NCBI GenBank assembly: GCA_009909065.1
Contig: JAAANZ010000057.1
Location: 35,213-99,212, forward strand
Reading direction: 5' to 3'
DNA length: 64,000 nt
Source of the DNA: Alphaproteobacteria bacterium
GTDB lineage: Bacteria; Pseudomonadota; Alphaproteobacteria; Caulobacterales; Hyphomonadaceae
Under the pieces are notes generated by a model that saw nothing but the letters and a program-made list of their open reading frames with translations, did not search any database and had not been told where the DNA came from. Shown piece by piece: positions 54,805 through 64,000 of the stretch (positions are counted from its first letter, which is position 1; every line of letters starts with the position of its first letter). The translations under genes were made by a program, and so were the position numbers.

Positions 54805-55827
54805 ATGACCAGCCTGGACTCGAAGGAATGGGCACTGAAATCGCGCCCGGTCGGCATGCCGCAACCCTCGGATTTCGAGATGCGCGAAGTCCCGGTCCCC
54901 GCGCCTGAAGAGGGCGAGATCCAGGTGCGCAACAGCTGGATGTCCGTCGATCCCTATATGCGCGGCCGGATGATCGACCGGGAAAGCTATGTGCCGCCCT
55001 TCCAGATCGGCGAGACCTTGCAGGGCGGGGCTGTCGGCCGCGTGACAGCATCGCGCCACCCCGATTACGAGGAAGGCGATCTCGTCTCCTCCATGGCCGG
55101 GTGGCGCGAGGCCTGGACAGCGAAGCCGGAATCCGTCGCGGCCAGAAAGCTGCCCGAGGCGGGCCTGCCCGAAGAGGCGTTTCTGGGCGTGGCCGGCATG
55201 CCCGGGCTGACCGCCTATGCCGGGATCCTGCGCATCGGGGAACTGAAGGAAGGCGACACGGTCTTCGTGTCCGGCGCGGCCGGCGCGGTGGGCTCAGTCG
55301 TCTGTCAGATCGCCAAGATCCGCAACTGCACCGTAATCGGCTCGGCCGGCGGCCCGGAGAAGTGCGACTTCGTGAATTCTCTCGGTGTCGACCATGTCAT
55401 CGATTACAAGCAGGCCGGCGGATTCGACGGTCTGGTCGCCGCGCTGCGTGAGGCTGCGCCCAAGGGGATCGACGTCTATTTCGACAATGTCGGCGGCGAC
55501 CATCTTGCCGCGGCGATCGAGGTCGCCCGCCCCTTCGCGCGCATGGCCATCTGCGGCATGATCAGCCAGTACAACAACACACAGCCCGCCCCCGGTCCGC
55601 ACAATATCATCATGGTCGTGGGCAAGCAGCTCAAGCTGCAGGGCTTCATCGTCTCCAGCCATACCGACATGCAGCCGCAATTCGTCAGTGACATGGCCAG
55701 CTGGATCTCTTCGGGCCAGCTCAAATATGAAGAGACCGTGAGGGAGGGCATCGAAAACGCGCCCGAGGCCTTTATCGGTCTCTTCGAAGGCGCCAACAAG
55801 GGCAAGATGCTTGTCAGACTGTCCTGA
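54805..55827 (+). CDS. NADP-dependent MDR-family oxidoreductase (CurA/prostaglandin-reductase type)
   Basis: 340 aa zinc-free medium-chain reductase from the ATG at 54805 with GGAGG upstream. SVDPYMRGRM near residue 50, GMPGLTAYAGIL, the nucleotide motif SGAAGAVGSVVCQIAK and FDNVGGDHL are typical of double-bond reductases acting on enones. Physiological substrate unknown. Monocistronic, convergent with trpG. Confidence 0.92.
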   Translation: MTSLDSKEWALKSRPVGMPQPSDFEMREVPVPAPEEGEIQVRNSWMSVDPYMRGRMIDRESYVPPFQIGETLQGGAVGRVTASRHPDYEEGDLVSSMAGWREAWTAKPESVAARKLPEAGLPEEAFLGVAGMPGLTAYAGILRIGELKEGDTVFVSGAAGAVGSVVCQIAKIRNCTVIGSAGGPEKCDFVNSLGVDHVIDYKQAGGFDGLVAALREAAPKGIDVYFDNVGGDHLAAAIEVARPFARMAICGMISQYNNTQPAPGPHNIIMVVGKQLKLQGFIVSSHTDMQPQFVSDMASWISSGQLKYEETVREGIENAPEAFIGLFEGANKGKMLVRLS

Positions 55828-55899
55828 CGGGGCGGGCCTGACTCATGCCGGATACAGGCGGCGTTGGGGAGCCTTGCCGGAGCGGGCCGTCCCGGTAGC

Positions 55900-56469
55900 T
55901 CAGCGCCCCTGGCCCAGCCAGTTGCCAAGCAATGCGTGGCCATGCTCCGTCAGGAGGCTTTCGGGATGGAACTGCACACCGTAGACGGGCCGGGACACAT
56001 GGCGCACGGCCATGATCTCTCCGTCATCGGTAAAGGCGTCGGCCACCAGCGAGCCGGGCAGGTCCTCCACATGCACGGCCAGGGAGTGATAGCGCACCAC
56101 GTCAAATCTTTCGGGCAGGCCGGCAAAGAGCGGGCCGCCCTCATGGCGCAGGCTCGAGCGCTTGCCATGGCGGATCTCGCGTGCGGTAATGACCGCTCCG
56201 CCCAGCGCCTGCCCGATGGACTGGTGGCCGAGGCAGACACCGAGTATCGGCAGGTCAGCCGGCGCCTGGCGCACGAGATCCATGCAGATACCGGCCTCGT
56301 CCGGCGTGCAGGGCCCCGGTGACAGGACAAGACCGTCCGGTTCCAGGCCGAGCGCCTCACCGGCCGTCATCGCATCATTGCGGATGACACGGGTCTTCGC
56401 ACCTGCCTCTTCGAGATAATGCACCAGGTTCCAGGTGAAGCTGTCATAATTGTCGATCACGAGGATCAT
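55900..56469 (-). CDS. trpG: TrpG, anthranilate synthase glutamine amidotransferase subunit
   Basis: 189 aa. Class I glutaminase with VLSPGPCTPDEAG, the nucleophile Cys in GVCLGHQSIGQALGG, and VQFHPES carrying the catalytic His-Glu. It delivers ammonia to TrpE. It starts 11 nt after trpE. trpD and trpC, which usually follow in related genomes, are not present. Confidence 0.96.
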   Translation of the reverse strand: MILVIDNYDSFTWNLVHYLEEAGAKTRVIRNDAMTAGEALGLEPDGLVLSPGPCTPDEAGICMDLVRQAPADLPILGVCLGHQSIGQALGGAVITAREIRHGKRSSLRHEGGPLFAGLPERFDVVRYHSLAVHVEDLPGSLVADAFTDDGEIMAVRHVSRPVYGVQFHPESLLTEHGHALLGNWLGQGR

Positions 56470-56480
56470 GCCGGGCGTCC

Positions 56481-57914
56481 TTACTGGTCATGCTCGAACG
56501 CCGCGGCCAGTTCGGCCGCGCGTTTCAGGGCGCCGGCCTTGTGCAGCGTTTCGTCAAATTCGTATTGCGGATCGCTGTCGAGAACGACACCCCCGCCGGC
56601 CTGGATATGAAGCATGCCGTCCTTGATGACAGCCGTGCGCAGCGCAATGCATGTGTCCATGTCGCCGGCCCAGCCGAAATAGCCGACAGCACCGCCATAA
56701 ATCCCGCGCCGCGCGGTTTCCAGCTCGTCAATGATCTGCATGGCCCGTATTTTCGGCGCCCCGGACACCGTGCCGGCCGGAAAGCCGGCGAGCAGGGCAT
56801 CAACACTGTCGAACCCCTCGCGCAGGTTTCCCTCCACATGCGAGACAATATGCATGACATGGGAATAGCGCTCGACCACGAAACGCTCGGTCACCTCGAC
56901 GCTGCCATAAGCCGCCACCCGCCCGACATCATTGCGGCCAAGATCCAGCAGCATCAGGTGTTCGGCCATTTCCTTTTCGTCGCCAAGCAGGTCTTCGGCC
57001 CGGCGAGCATCCTCCAGCGGATCGCCGGAACGCGGCCGCGTGCCCGCAATCGGACGGATGGCCATCCGCCCGCCGCGCACCCGCACCAGGATTTCCGGGC
57101 TGGAGCCGACAAGCCTTATGTCCCCAAGCGCCATATGGAACATGAAGGCAGAGGGATTGAGCCGGCGCAGGGCGCGATAGAAAGCGATCGAGCCACGCGC
57201 CCAGGGCGTGCTCAGCCGCTGGCTCGGAACGACCTGGAAAATATCCCCCGCGCGGATATAGTCACGCGCCGTGTTCACCATCTCGAAATAGCGTTCCCGC
57301 GAGGTATTGGATGTCAGTTCGACCTCGTCTCGCCGGGCCTCCTCGAAGCGCGGCGGCATCGGGCCTGGCAGGTCCAGGCGCTGTTCGATCGTGTCCAGAT
57401 AGCGCGCGGCGGCCTCGCGCTCGCCTTCGCCAAACCGCGCGACAAGCAGGATCTCCTGGTAGAGATGATCGAAGATGATGACCAGCCGGGGAATCACCAG
57501 GAGTGCTTCAGGCACATTCAGCGCGTCGCGCGCGCGGATCGCCACGGGCTCGACATGCTGGATCATGTCATATCCGACATAGCCGAACGCGCCCGAGGCC
57601 ATGGGCGGAAGCGCCTCGTCGCCGCTCGCGCGAGCGCGCGACGCGAATGTCCTGAGCGCCTCGACCGGGGCGGCGTCCATGATGGCAGGTGATCGGAACC
57701 GCGCATCGCGGGCCGTCTCGGCCTGCCCGGCGCGAATGCGAAACCACTCGACCGGGTCATGCCCGATGAAGGAATAACGTCCCAGCCTCTCCCCGCCGAT
57801 GATCGATTCGAACAGGAACGTGCCCGGCGCGTCCGGGCCAAGCTTGAGAAGCGCGGAAACCGGTGTCTCGGTATCCCCGATGCGCCGGCGGACAAAGAGC
57901 CTGTCGGCCGTCAT
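56481..57914 (-). CDS. trpE: TrpE, anthranilate synthase component I
   Basis: 477 aa. Converts chorismate and ammonia to anthranilate. The N-terminal tryptophan-feedback region includes FLFESIIGGERLGRYSFIG. Chorismate-binding blocks include RNDVGRVA, VMHIVSHVEG, PAGTVSGAPKIRAMQIID, GAVGYFGWAGDMDTCIALRTA and AGGGVVLDSDP. It overlaps the ppiD stop by 4 nt. No leader peptide or trp attenuator is possible in this position. Confidence 0.96.
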   Translation of the reverse strand: MTADRLFVRRRIGDTETPVSALLKLGPDAPGTFLFESIIGGERLGRYSFIGHDPVEWFRIRAGQAETARDARFRSPAIMDAAPVEALRTFASRARASGDEALPPMASGAFGYVGYDMIQHVEPVAIRARDALNVPEALLVIPRLVIIFDHLYQEILLVARFGEGEREAAARYLDTIEQRLDLPGPMPPRFEEARRDEVELTSNTSRERYFEMVNTARDYIRAGDIFQVVPSQRLSTPWARGSIAFYRALRRLNPSAFMFHMALGDIRLVGSSPEILVRVRGGRMAIRPIAGTRPRSGDPLEDARRAEDLLGDEKEMAEHLMLLDLGRNDVGRVAAYGSVEVTERFVVERYSHVMHIVSHVEGNLREGFDSVDALLAGFPAGTVSGAPKIRAMQIIDELETARRGIYGGAVGYFGWAGDMDTCIALRTAVIKDGMLHIQAGGGVVLDSDPQYEFDETLHKAGALKRAAELAAAFEHDQ

Positions 57915-59809
57915 GGCCGCTCCGTGATCGAGGCCTTGTAACGCTCCAGCGCCCCCTGATCGGCGCGCAGATCGGTCGCTTCCCGGAACTCGACAAGCAG
58001 GCCGTCCAGCATGTCACTCTGCAGCGATTGGGTCAGCTGGCCGGCCACGACGCCGGACAGCACCGATACTTCCGCCTCGTCCGGCGGATTGATGGCCGTC
58101 AGCTGCAGCACGGTTCTTTCTGTCGGGCCGGGGCCCTGCACAACCGCCGTGTCGCCTTCGTCCATAGCAAACAGGCGGGCCTGCAATGCGCGCGGCAATT
58201 CGCTGTTATTGCCCGCGCGCGATATGGGCTGTTCCGTCCTCTCCAGCTCGGCCCCGACCCGCTCGGCTTCCTGCGCCAGATCGGTCTCGCCTGAAGCGAT
58301 ACGCGATTCGACATCCCCGGCCCAGGCGCTGAACTGGCTGGCTTCACGCTCGGCGACGAGCGCCGCGCGCACCCGGTCGCGAATTTCCTCCAGCGCCGGT
58401 GTGCGCGGCGGAAGGATATCCTGCACCTCGATCAGGCTGAGACCCTCGTCGTTTTCAACCGGGTCGCTGACCTCGCCCGGATCGAGACGGAAGGCCGTGG
58501 CCATCAGCTCGCCATTGCTCGCCAGTCCGCGCACCGAAAGCCCGTCGCCACTGCGTCCTTCCCGGGTGACAGGAAGAAACTCGATCACCGTGCCGCCAAG
58601 CTGCTCGGCGATCTCGTCGAGCGTCAGCCCCGCACCGATCAGGTCGAACACCTCGACCTCAGCAGCGCCGAACAGGGACTCGGCCTGGTTGCGCGCAACC
58701 TCATCGGCAATCTGGCCCCGCACCTCCTCGAAGGGGAGAGCCGCACCGGGCGTGACCTCTTCCAGCCGCGCCACCAGCCACAGGCCGTCCTGCTCGAACG
58801 GCCCCGCCACGGCGCCGGGCTGCGCGCCGGAGCCGAACAGCGCCTCGGCCAGCTGGTCATTGGCCAGTTCGCTTCGCATCGCGCGTCTTTCATTGACCGC
58901 CTCGGCCGCCGACAGGCTGTCGGGGTCGGCCCCGCCGGCAAGGCGCCCGAGGGCATCGCGGGCGGCCGCCTCGCTTGTCATGACCACTTCGACAAAGCGG
59001 CGGATATCGGGCTGCGAGAAGCGCTGGCGTTTCTGGCTTTCATAGATCGCGCGCAAATCATCTTCCGAGGTTTCCACCTGGTGGATGAAATCACGCGGCG
59101 AGATGTCCAGGCGCGCGATGGCGCGGCGCTCGTCAATGGAGAAGCGGTCCTGATTTTCCTGATAGAATTGCGCCACATCCTCGGGTGTCGGCGGCTCGAT
59201 ATCGCCGATATCCTCACGCGAGACCGTGAACCAGGCCGCCTGCCGGCTTTCCGCCAGATAGCCCGCCTGCAGGCTCTTGAGGCTTTCCGGCGGCTGAAGC
59301 GCGGCCCCGACGGCCTCGGACAGATAGTCCATGGTCAGGCTGTCGCGCACGTCGTCTTCGTATCTCTGCGGGGTCAGCTGGTTCTGGCGCAGGATCCGGC
59401 GATAGGATTCAGAGCTGAATTCACCGGTCATGGGATCGGCAAACGCGTCATTGCCACGCAATTCCTCGACAATGGCCTGCGTGCTGGCCACGGCGCCGAT
59501 CCGCTCGGCATATCCGAGATTGGCCAGGCGTCCGCTCTCGACCGCGAAAAGCTGATCGACCGCACCCTGTTCGACCGCATCCTGGCGGGTCATGATATTG
59601 CCCTGATTGCGCTGGTTGCGCAGATAGCTCTCGACGCGGAAATCGAAATCCTGTTGCGTCAGGCCGCGCTGGCCAGCCTGAATGATATTGTCGCCGAGCC
59701 TGCCGGAGAAGACATCCGTGATCCCCCAGGCGGCCATCGACACGATGATCAGCGCGAAAAGGACGAGGGACGCCTTCGAGCGCAGGAAATTCCTCATCAT
59801 GGTAAGCAT
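57911..59809 (-). CDS. ppiD: PpiD-like membrane-anchored periplasmic peptidyl-prolyl isomerase/chaperone
   Basis: 632 aa. N-terminal inner-membrane anchor (about 10-35), SurA-like N-domain with GDNIIQAGQRGLTQQDF, then parvulin-like regions and a long helical C-terminal part. The parvulin signature is degenerate (for example GAQPGAVAGPFEQDGLWLVARLEEV), so chaperone action at the Sec translocon may outweigh isomerase activity. Heads a unit with trpE and trpG; tpiA is divergent. Confidence 0.9.
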   Translation of the reverse strand: MLTMMRNFLRSKASLVLFALIIVSMAAWGITDVFSGRLGDNIIQAGQRGLTQQDFDFRVESYLRNQRNQGNIMTRQDAVEQGAVDQLFAVESGRLANLGYAERIGAVASTQAIVEELRGNDAFADPMTGEFSSESYRRILRQNQLTPQRYEDDVRDSLTMDYLSEAVGAALQPPESLKSLQAGYLAESRQAAWFTVSREDIGDIEPPTPEDVAQFYQENQDRFSIDERRAIARLDISPRDFIHQVETSEDDLRAIYESQKRQRFSQPDIRRFVEVVMTSEAAARDALGRLAGGADPDSLSAAEAVNERRAMRSELANDQLAEALFGSGAQPGAVAGPFEQDGLWLVARLEEVTPGAALPFEEVRGQIADEVARNQAESLFGAAEVEVFDLIGAGLTLDEIAEQLGGTVIEFLPVTREGRSGDGLSVRGLASNGELMATAFRLDPGEVSDPVENDEGLSLIEVQDILPPRTPALEEIRDRVRAALVAEREASQFSAWAGDVESRIASGETDLAQEAERVGAELERTEQPISRAGNNSELPRALQARLFAMDEGDTAVVQGPGPTERTVLQLTAINPPDEAEVSVLSGVVAGQLTQSLQSDMLDGLLVEFREATDLRADQGALERYKASITERP

Positions 59810-59897
59810 GGCGGCCAGCCTCGCAAAGTCGCTTGAAGGGATGAGCCCTGCTTGCTAGGCGAGCGCGATGGGTCTGACAAGAGAGGGTGAGGGTTCG

Positions 59898-60644
59898 ATG
59901 GCACGGATGGTGATCGCCGGGAACTGGAAGATGAACGGCCTGACGGAAACGCTGGCCGAAGCCGAAGGCGTCATGGCCGGTCTCGAGGCGGCGCATGATA
60001 ACGCCGACTGCGTGATCTGCCCGCCGGCCACGCTCGTGCTTGCCATGGCCAACCGGGCCCGCGGCAGCCGGCTGAAGGTTGGCGGACAGACCTGCCACCC
60101 GGCCGAAAGCGGCGCTCATACCGGGGATATTTCCGCCGAAATGCTCGCCGACGCCGGCGCGAGCCATGTCATTCTCGGCCATTCGGAGCGCCGCGCCGAC
60201 CATGGCGAGAGCGATGAAAGTGTTGCCGCCCGTGTCGAGGCGGCCCTGCGCGCCGGTCTCGTGCCCATCATCTGTGTCGGCGAAACCCTCTATGAACGTG
60301 ATGGTGGACACACGCTCGATATCATCGCCGGCCAGCTGGCCGGTTCGCTGCCCGACAGCCTCAACGGGCAGGATTTCATCCTGGCTTACGAGCCGGTCTG
60401 GGCCATCGGCACCGGCCGCACGCCGACGCTCGAACAGATCGGTGAGGTGCATCTGGCCATACGCGAGCGGCTGTCGCAGCGTTTCGGCGAGACGGGCCAG
60501 AGCGCGCCGATCCTCTATGGCGGCTCGATGAAACCGGGCAATGCCGGCGAGATCCTCGGCGTGAGTGAGGTCAATGGCGGCCTGATCGGCGGCGCCAGCT
60601 TGAAGGCGGCCGACTTCCTCGCCATTTACGAAGCCGCCGGCTGA
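59898..60644 (+). CDS. tpiA: TpiA, triose-phosphate isomerase
   Basis: 248 aa from the ATG at 59898 with GAGGG just upstream; an in-frame ATG at 59868 adds ten residues not seen in the family. Interconverts DHAP and glyceraldehyde-3-phosphate. GNWKMNG (Lys), VILGHSERR (His), and the catalytic Glu in [15 protein letters not shown] are present, as is the phosphate loop [10 protein letters not shown]. Confidence 0.96.
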   Translation: MARMVIAGNWKMNGLTETLAEAEGVMAGLEAAHDNADCVICPPATLVLAMANRARGSRLKVGGQTCHPAESGAHTGDISAEMLADAGASHVILGHSERRADHGESDESVAARVEAALRAGLVPIICVGETLYERDGGHTLDIIAGQLAGSLPDSLNGQDFILAYEPVWAIGTGRTPTLEQIGEVHLAIRERLSQRFGETGQSAPILYGGSMKPGNAGEILGVSEVNGGLIGGASLKAADFLAIYEAAG

Positions 60645-60727
60645 GGAATCTGAACACCGGGCTTGGCGCGGCGCCGAGATTTCATTATGCCGCGTGTTTC
60701 CCACCCGAACAGGGCCCAATCTTATCC

Positions 60728-62919
<2,192 letters not shown>

Positions 62920-62953
62920 CACCGGTTCGGAGCCCTCGAAATCGATGGCGCAG

Positions 62954-62972
62954 GGCGGCCCCGCCGGCCGCC
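62954..62972 (+). terminator. GC hairpin after pyrG
   Basis: Perfect 7-bp stem GGCGGCC/GGCCGCC with a 5-nt loop, 34 nt after the pyrG stop. No U-tract, so termination would be imperfect or Rho-dependent. Confidence 0.45.
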
Positions 62973-62995
62973 ATGTCAGCATCTTGAGTCTGCTA

Positions 62996-63028
62996 TTGAC
63001 AAATAACTTTGATATGCAAAGCTATCTG
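62996..63028 (+). promoter_or_regulatory. AT-rich promoter/operator region of the SMR gene
   Basis: A TTGACA hexamer (62996-63001) is followed by a palindrome CTTTG-ATATG-CAAAG (63007-63021) and TATCTG (63023-63028). The -35-like box is clear but a well-spaced -10 is not. The palindrome would sit on the promoter, as expected for a repressor site. Confidence 0.4.
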
Positions 63029-63057
63029 TCATTCAACAGAGAAATGGAGCGGGCATC

Positions 63058-63390
63058 ATGGCGTGGGGCATCCTCATTCTGGCAGCGGTTTTCGAGGTGG
63101 TCTGGGCGAGTGCCATGAAGGCCTCGGAAGGGTTCACACGTCCCGCCTGGACCGGTGTCACGATGGGCGCGGCTTTCATGAGCTTCTGGCTCCTGGCCGC
63201 CGCGATGCGCGTGATCCCGCTTGGATCGGCCTATGCGGTCTGGACGGGCCTCGGCGCAGTCGGCGCCTTCCTGATCGGCATTCTGGTCTTTCGCGAGCCG
63301 GTGTCGGCCGGGCGTATCATATCGGCGCTTCTGATCCTTGCGGGCATTGTCGGGCTTTGGCTGACCTCGACTGACGGGCGCGCGGCATGA
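63058..63390 (+). CDS. SMR-family small multidrug/guanidinium exporter (SugE/Gdx-like)
   Basis: 110 aa from the ATG at 63058 (ATGGAGCGGG upstream). Four helices with the membrane-embedded Glu in AAVFEVVWASAMKASEGFT. WTGLGAVGAFLIGILVFREPVSAGR is conserved. The AMKASEGFT block resembles the SugE/Gdx subgroup that exports guanidinium rather than EmrE, but subgroup assignment by eye is moderate. I found no guanidine-riboswitch-like ACGR hairpins upstream; a palindrome in an AT-rich patch suggests protein repression instead. Confidence 0.88.
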   Translation: MAWGILILAAVFEVVWASAMKASEGFTRPAWTGVTMGAAFMSFWLLAAAMRVIPLGSAYAVWTGLGAVGAFLIGILVFREPVSAGRIISALLILAGIVGLWLTSTDGRAA

Positions 63391-63394
63391 TGGG

Positions 63395-63423
63395 TTGCAT
63401 CTTCGCGCCGGCACCTGTATTAG
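63395..63423 (+). promoter_or_regulatory. Sigma-70-like promoter for rpmF
   Basis: TTGCAT (63395-63400), 17-bp spacer, TATTAG (63418-63423), located about 60 nt before the rpmF start codon and directly after the SMR stop codon. Confidence 0.5.
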
Positions 63424-63481
63424 CCGCGTTTCGGATTTCCTGCGGGGCATTCCCCGTATGACGTGAACACGGATTGACACC

Positions 63482-63664
63482 ATGGCTGTCCCCAAGCGCA
63501 AGACCACCCCTTCCAAGCGCGGCATGCGCCGTGCCCATGACCGGCTGAAACAGGCCACCTATGTCGAGGATGCCGAAACGGGCGAGTTACACCGCCCGCA
63601 TCATGTCGACCTTAAGACCGGCATGTATCGCGGCCGTCAGGTGATCGAGCCGAAGGATGAGTGA
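63482..63664 (+). CDS. rpmF: RpmF, ribosomal protein L32
   Basis: 60 aa. [19 protein letters not shown] is the L32 N-terminus and the sequence is full length. It lacks the zinc-binding Cys pairs of C+ L32 proteins, as is usual in alphaproteobacteria. It is followed by a terminator and a convergent helicase gene, not by plsX-fabH as in many other bacteria. Confidence 0.96.
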   Translation: MAVPKRKTTPSKRGMRRAHDRLKQATYVEDAETGELHRPHHVDLKTGMYRGRQVIEPKDE

Positions 63665-63701
63665 TCATTCCGCGCTTTTGCGCAAAGCCTGAAGATATCC
63701 G

Positions 63702-63730
63702 CCCCGCAGCCTGACACTGCGGGGTTTTTT
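63702..63730 (+). terminator. Rho-independent terminator of rpmF
   Basis: 8-bp stem CCCCGCAG/CTGCGGGG (63702-63709, 63717-63724), 7-nt loop, then TTTTTT. Textbook structure 38 nt after the rpmF stop. Confidence 0.93.
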
Positions 63731-63873
63731 GCCGGGAGGGATCGCCTGAATATGCCCGATAGCCGGTCGCCTGTCCCTGCCCCACGAAACTTCAGTCATG
63801 ATACGCCCATTCTACCGGTCAGGGCCCGGATTCGCGAGAAGATGCAGGAGGCGTCATACCGTCAGGCGCGGGT

Positions 63874-64000
63874 TCAGGCCCCCATGAGGAACGTCGAAAT
63901 GACCTTTTTCACGCCGGTCTTTTCGAAATCGACGGTCAGTTTCGTTCCCTCGGCGGTCTTGACGCGGCCATAGCCGAACTTGTCGTGAAAGACGCGCTGG
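63874..64000 (-). CDS. UvrD/PcrA-type DNA helicase, C-terminal end (truncated by window edge)
   Basis: The last 41 codons are visible: they begin QRVFHDKFGYGRVKTAEG, continue with LTVDFEKTGVKKVISTF and end LMGA-stop. This matches the C-terminal Tudor-like domain of UvrD/PcrA helicases that binds RNA polymerase. The helicase motor lies beyond the right edge. Convergent with rpmF. Confidence 0.85.
   Translation of the reverse strand, partial: QRVFHDKFGYGRVKTAEGTKLTVDFEKTGVKKVISTFLMGA

Noticed and set aside
62920..63057. Guanidine (mini-ykkC) riboswitch before the SMR gene
   Set aside because: No pair of small hairpins with ACGR loops was found.

Overview
The window is GC-rich and gene-dense. 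Gene order (aroQ-accB-accC-aat; tpiA-secG-pyrG; ppiD-trpE-trpG; an M23 peptidase with a bactofilin), TonB-dependent receptors and an RNase E with an acidic S1 insertion all point to an alphaproteobacterium, probably of the dimorphic Caulobacterales/Maricaulales/Hyphomonadaceae type. No phage, IS, CRISPR, rRNA or tRNA genes were seen.

Layout. 1-4.5 kb: truncated TonB receptor and a large duplicated surface lipoprotein. 4.7-7.2 kb: prepilin peptidase, 2OG-oxygenase-like protein, two membrane proteins. 7.3-10.1 kb: trmFO, luciferase-like monooxygenase, VOC protein. 10.1-14.4 kb: PQQ sugar dehydrogenase lipoprotein and a second TonB receptor. 14.7-16.7 kb: preQ0 operon queC-queE-queD plus a small lipoprotein. 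16.8-18.8 kb: periplasmic protein and a Baeyer-Villiger-type monooxygenase. 19.0-21.1 kb: phosphotransacylase and acetate kinase. 21.2-34.7 kb: a Pfa-type (PUFA-synthase-like) polyketide/fatty acid synthase with its phosphopantetheinyl transferase. 34.7-39.4 kb: thiG, lipoprotein, thiS, aroQ, accB, accC, aat. 39.6-40.8 kb: DUF2892 protein, Crp/Fnr regulator, half-size GDT1 transporter. 40.9-47.3 kb: anmK, tyrS, AsmA-like protein, peroxiredoxin. 47.5-53.7 kb: M23 peptidase, bactofilin, rne, amidase. 53.7-59.8 kb: Gfo/Idh oxidoreductase, MDR reductase, trpG, trpE, ppiD. 59.9-64 kb: tpiA, secG, pyrG, SMR transporter, rpmF and the 3' end of a uvrD/pcrA helicase.

The most interesting region is the Pfa cluster. 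Its order (ER; KS-AT-ACP-ACP + KR; KS-CLF-AT-DH-DH; PPTase) resembles the myxobacterial Pfa1-Pfa2-Pfa3 layout, but it has only two ACPs, no dehydratase after the KR and no terminal acyltransferase. The KS-AT-ACP-ACP frame stops just after an in-phase T TTT TTT heptamer. The KR continues open in the -1 frame, with a GC-rich stem 6 nt downstream. This looks like a programmed -1 frameshift that would make a KS-AT-ACP-ACP-KR fusion, although a homopolymer sequencing error must be excluded first.
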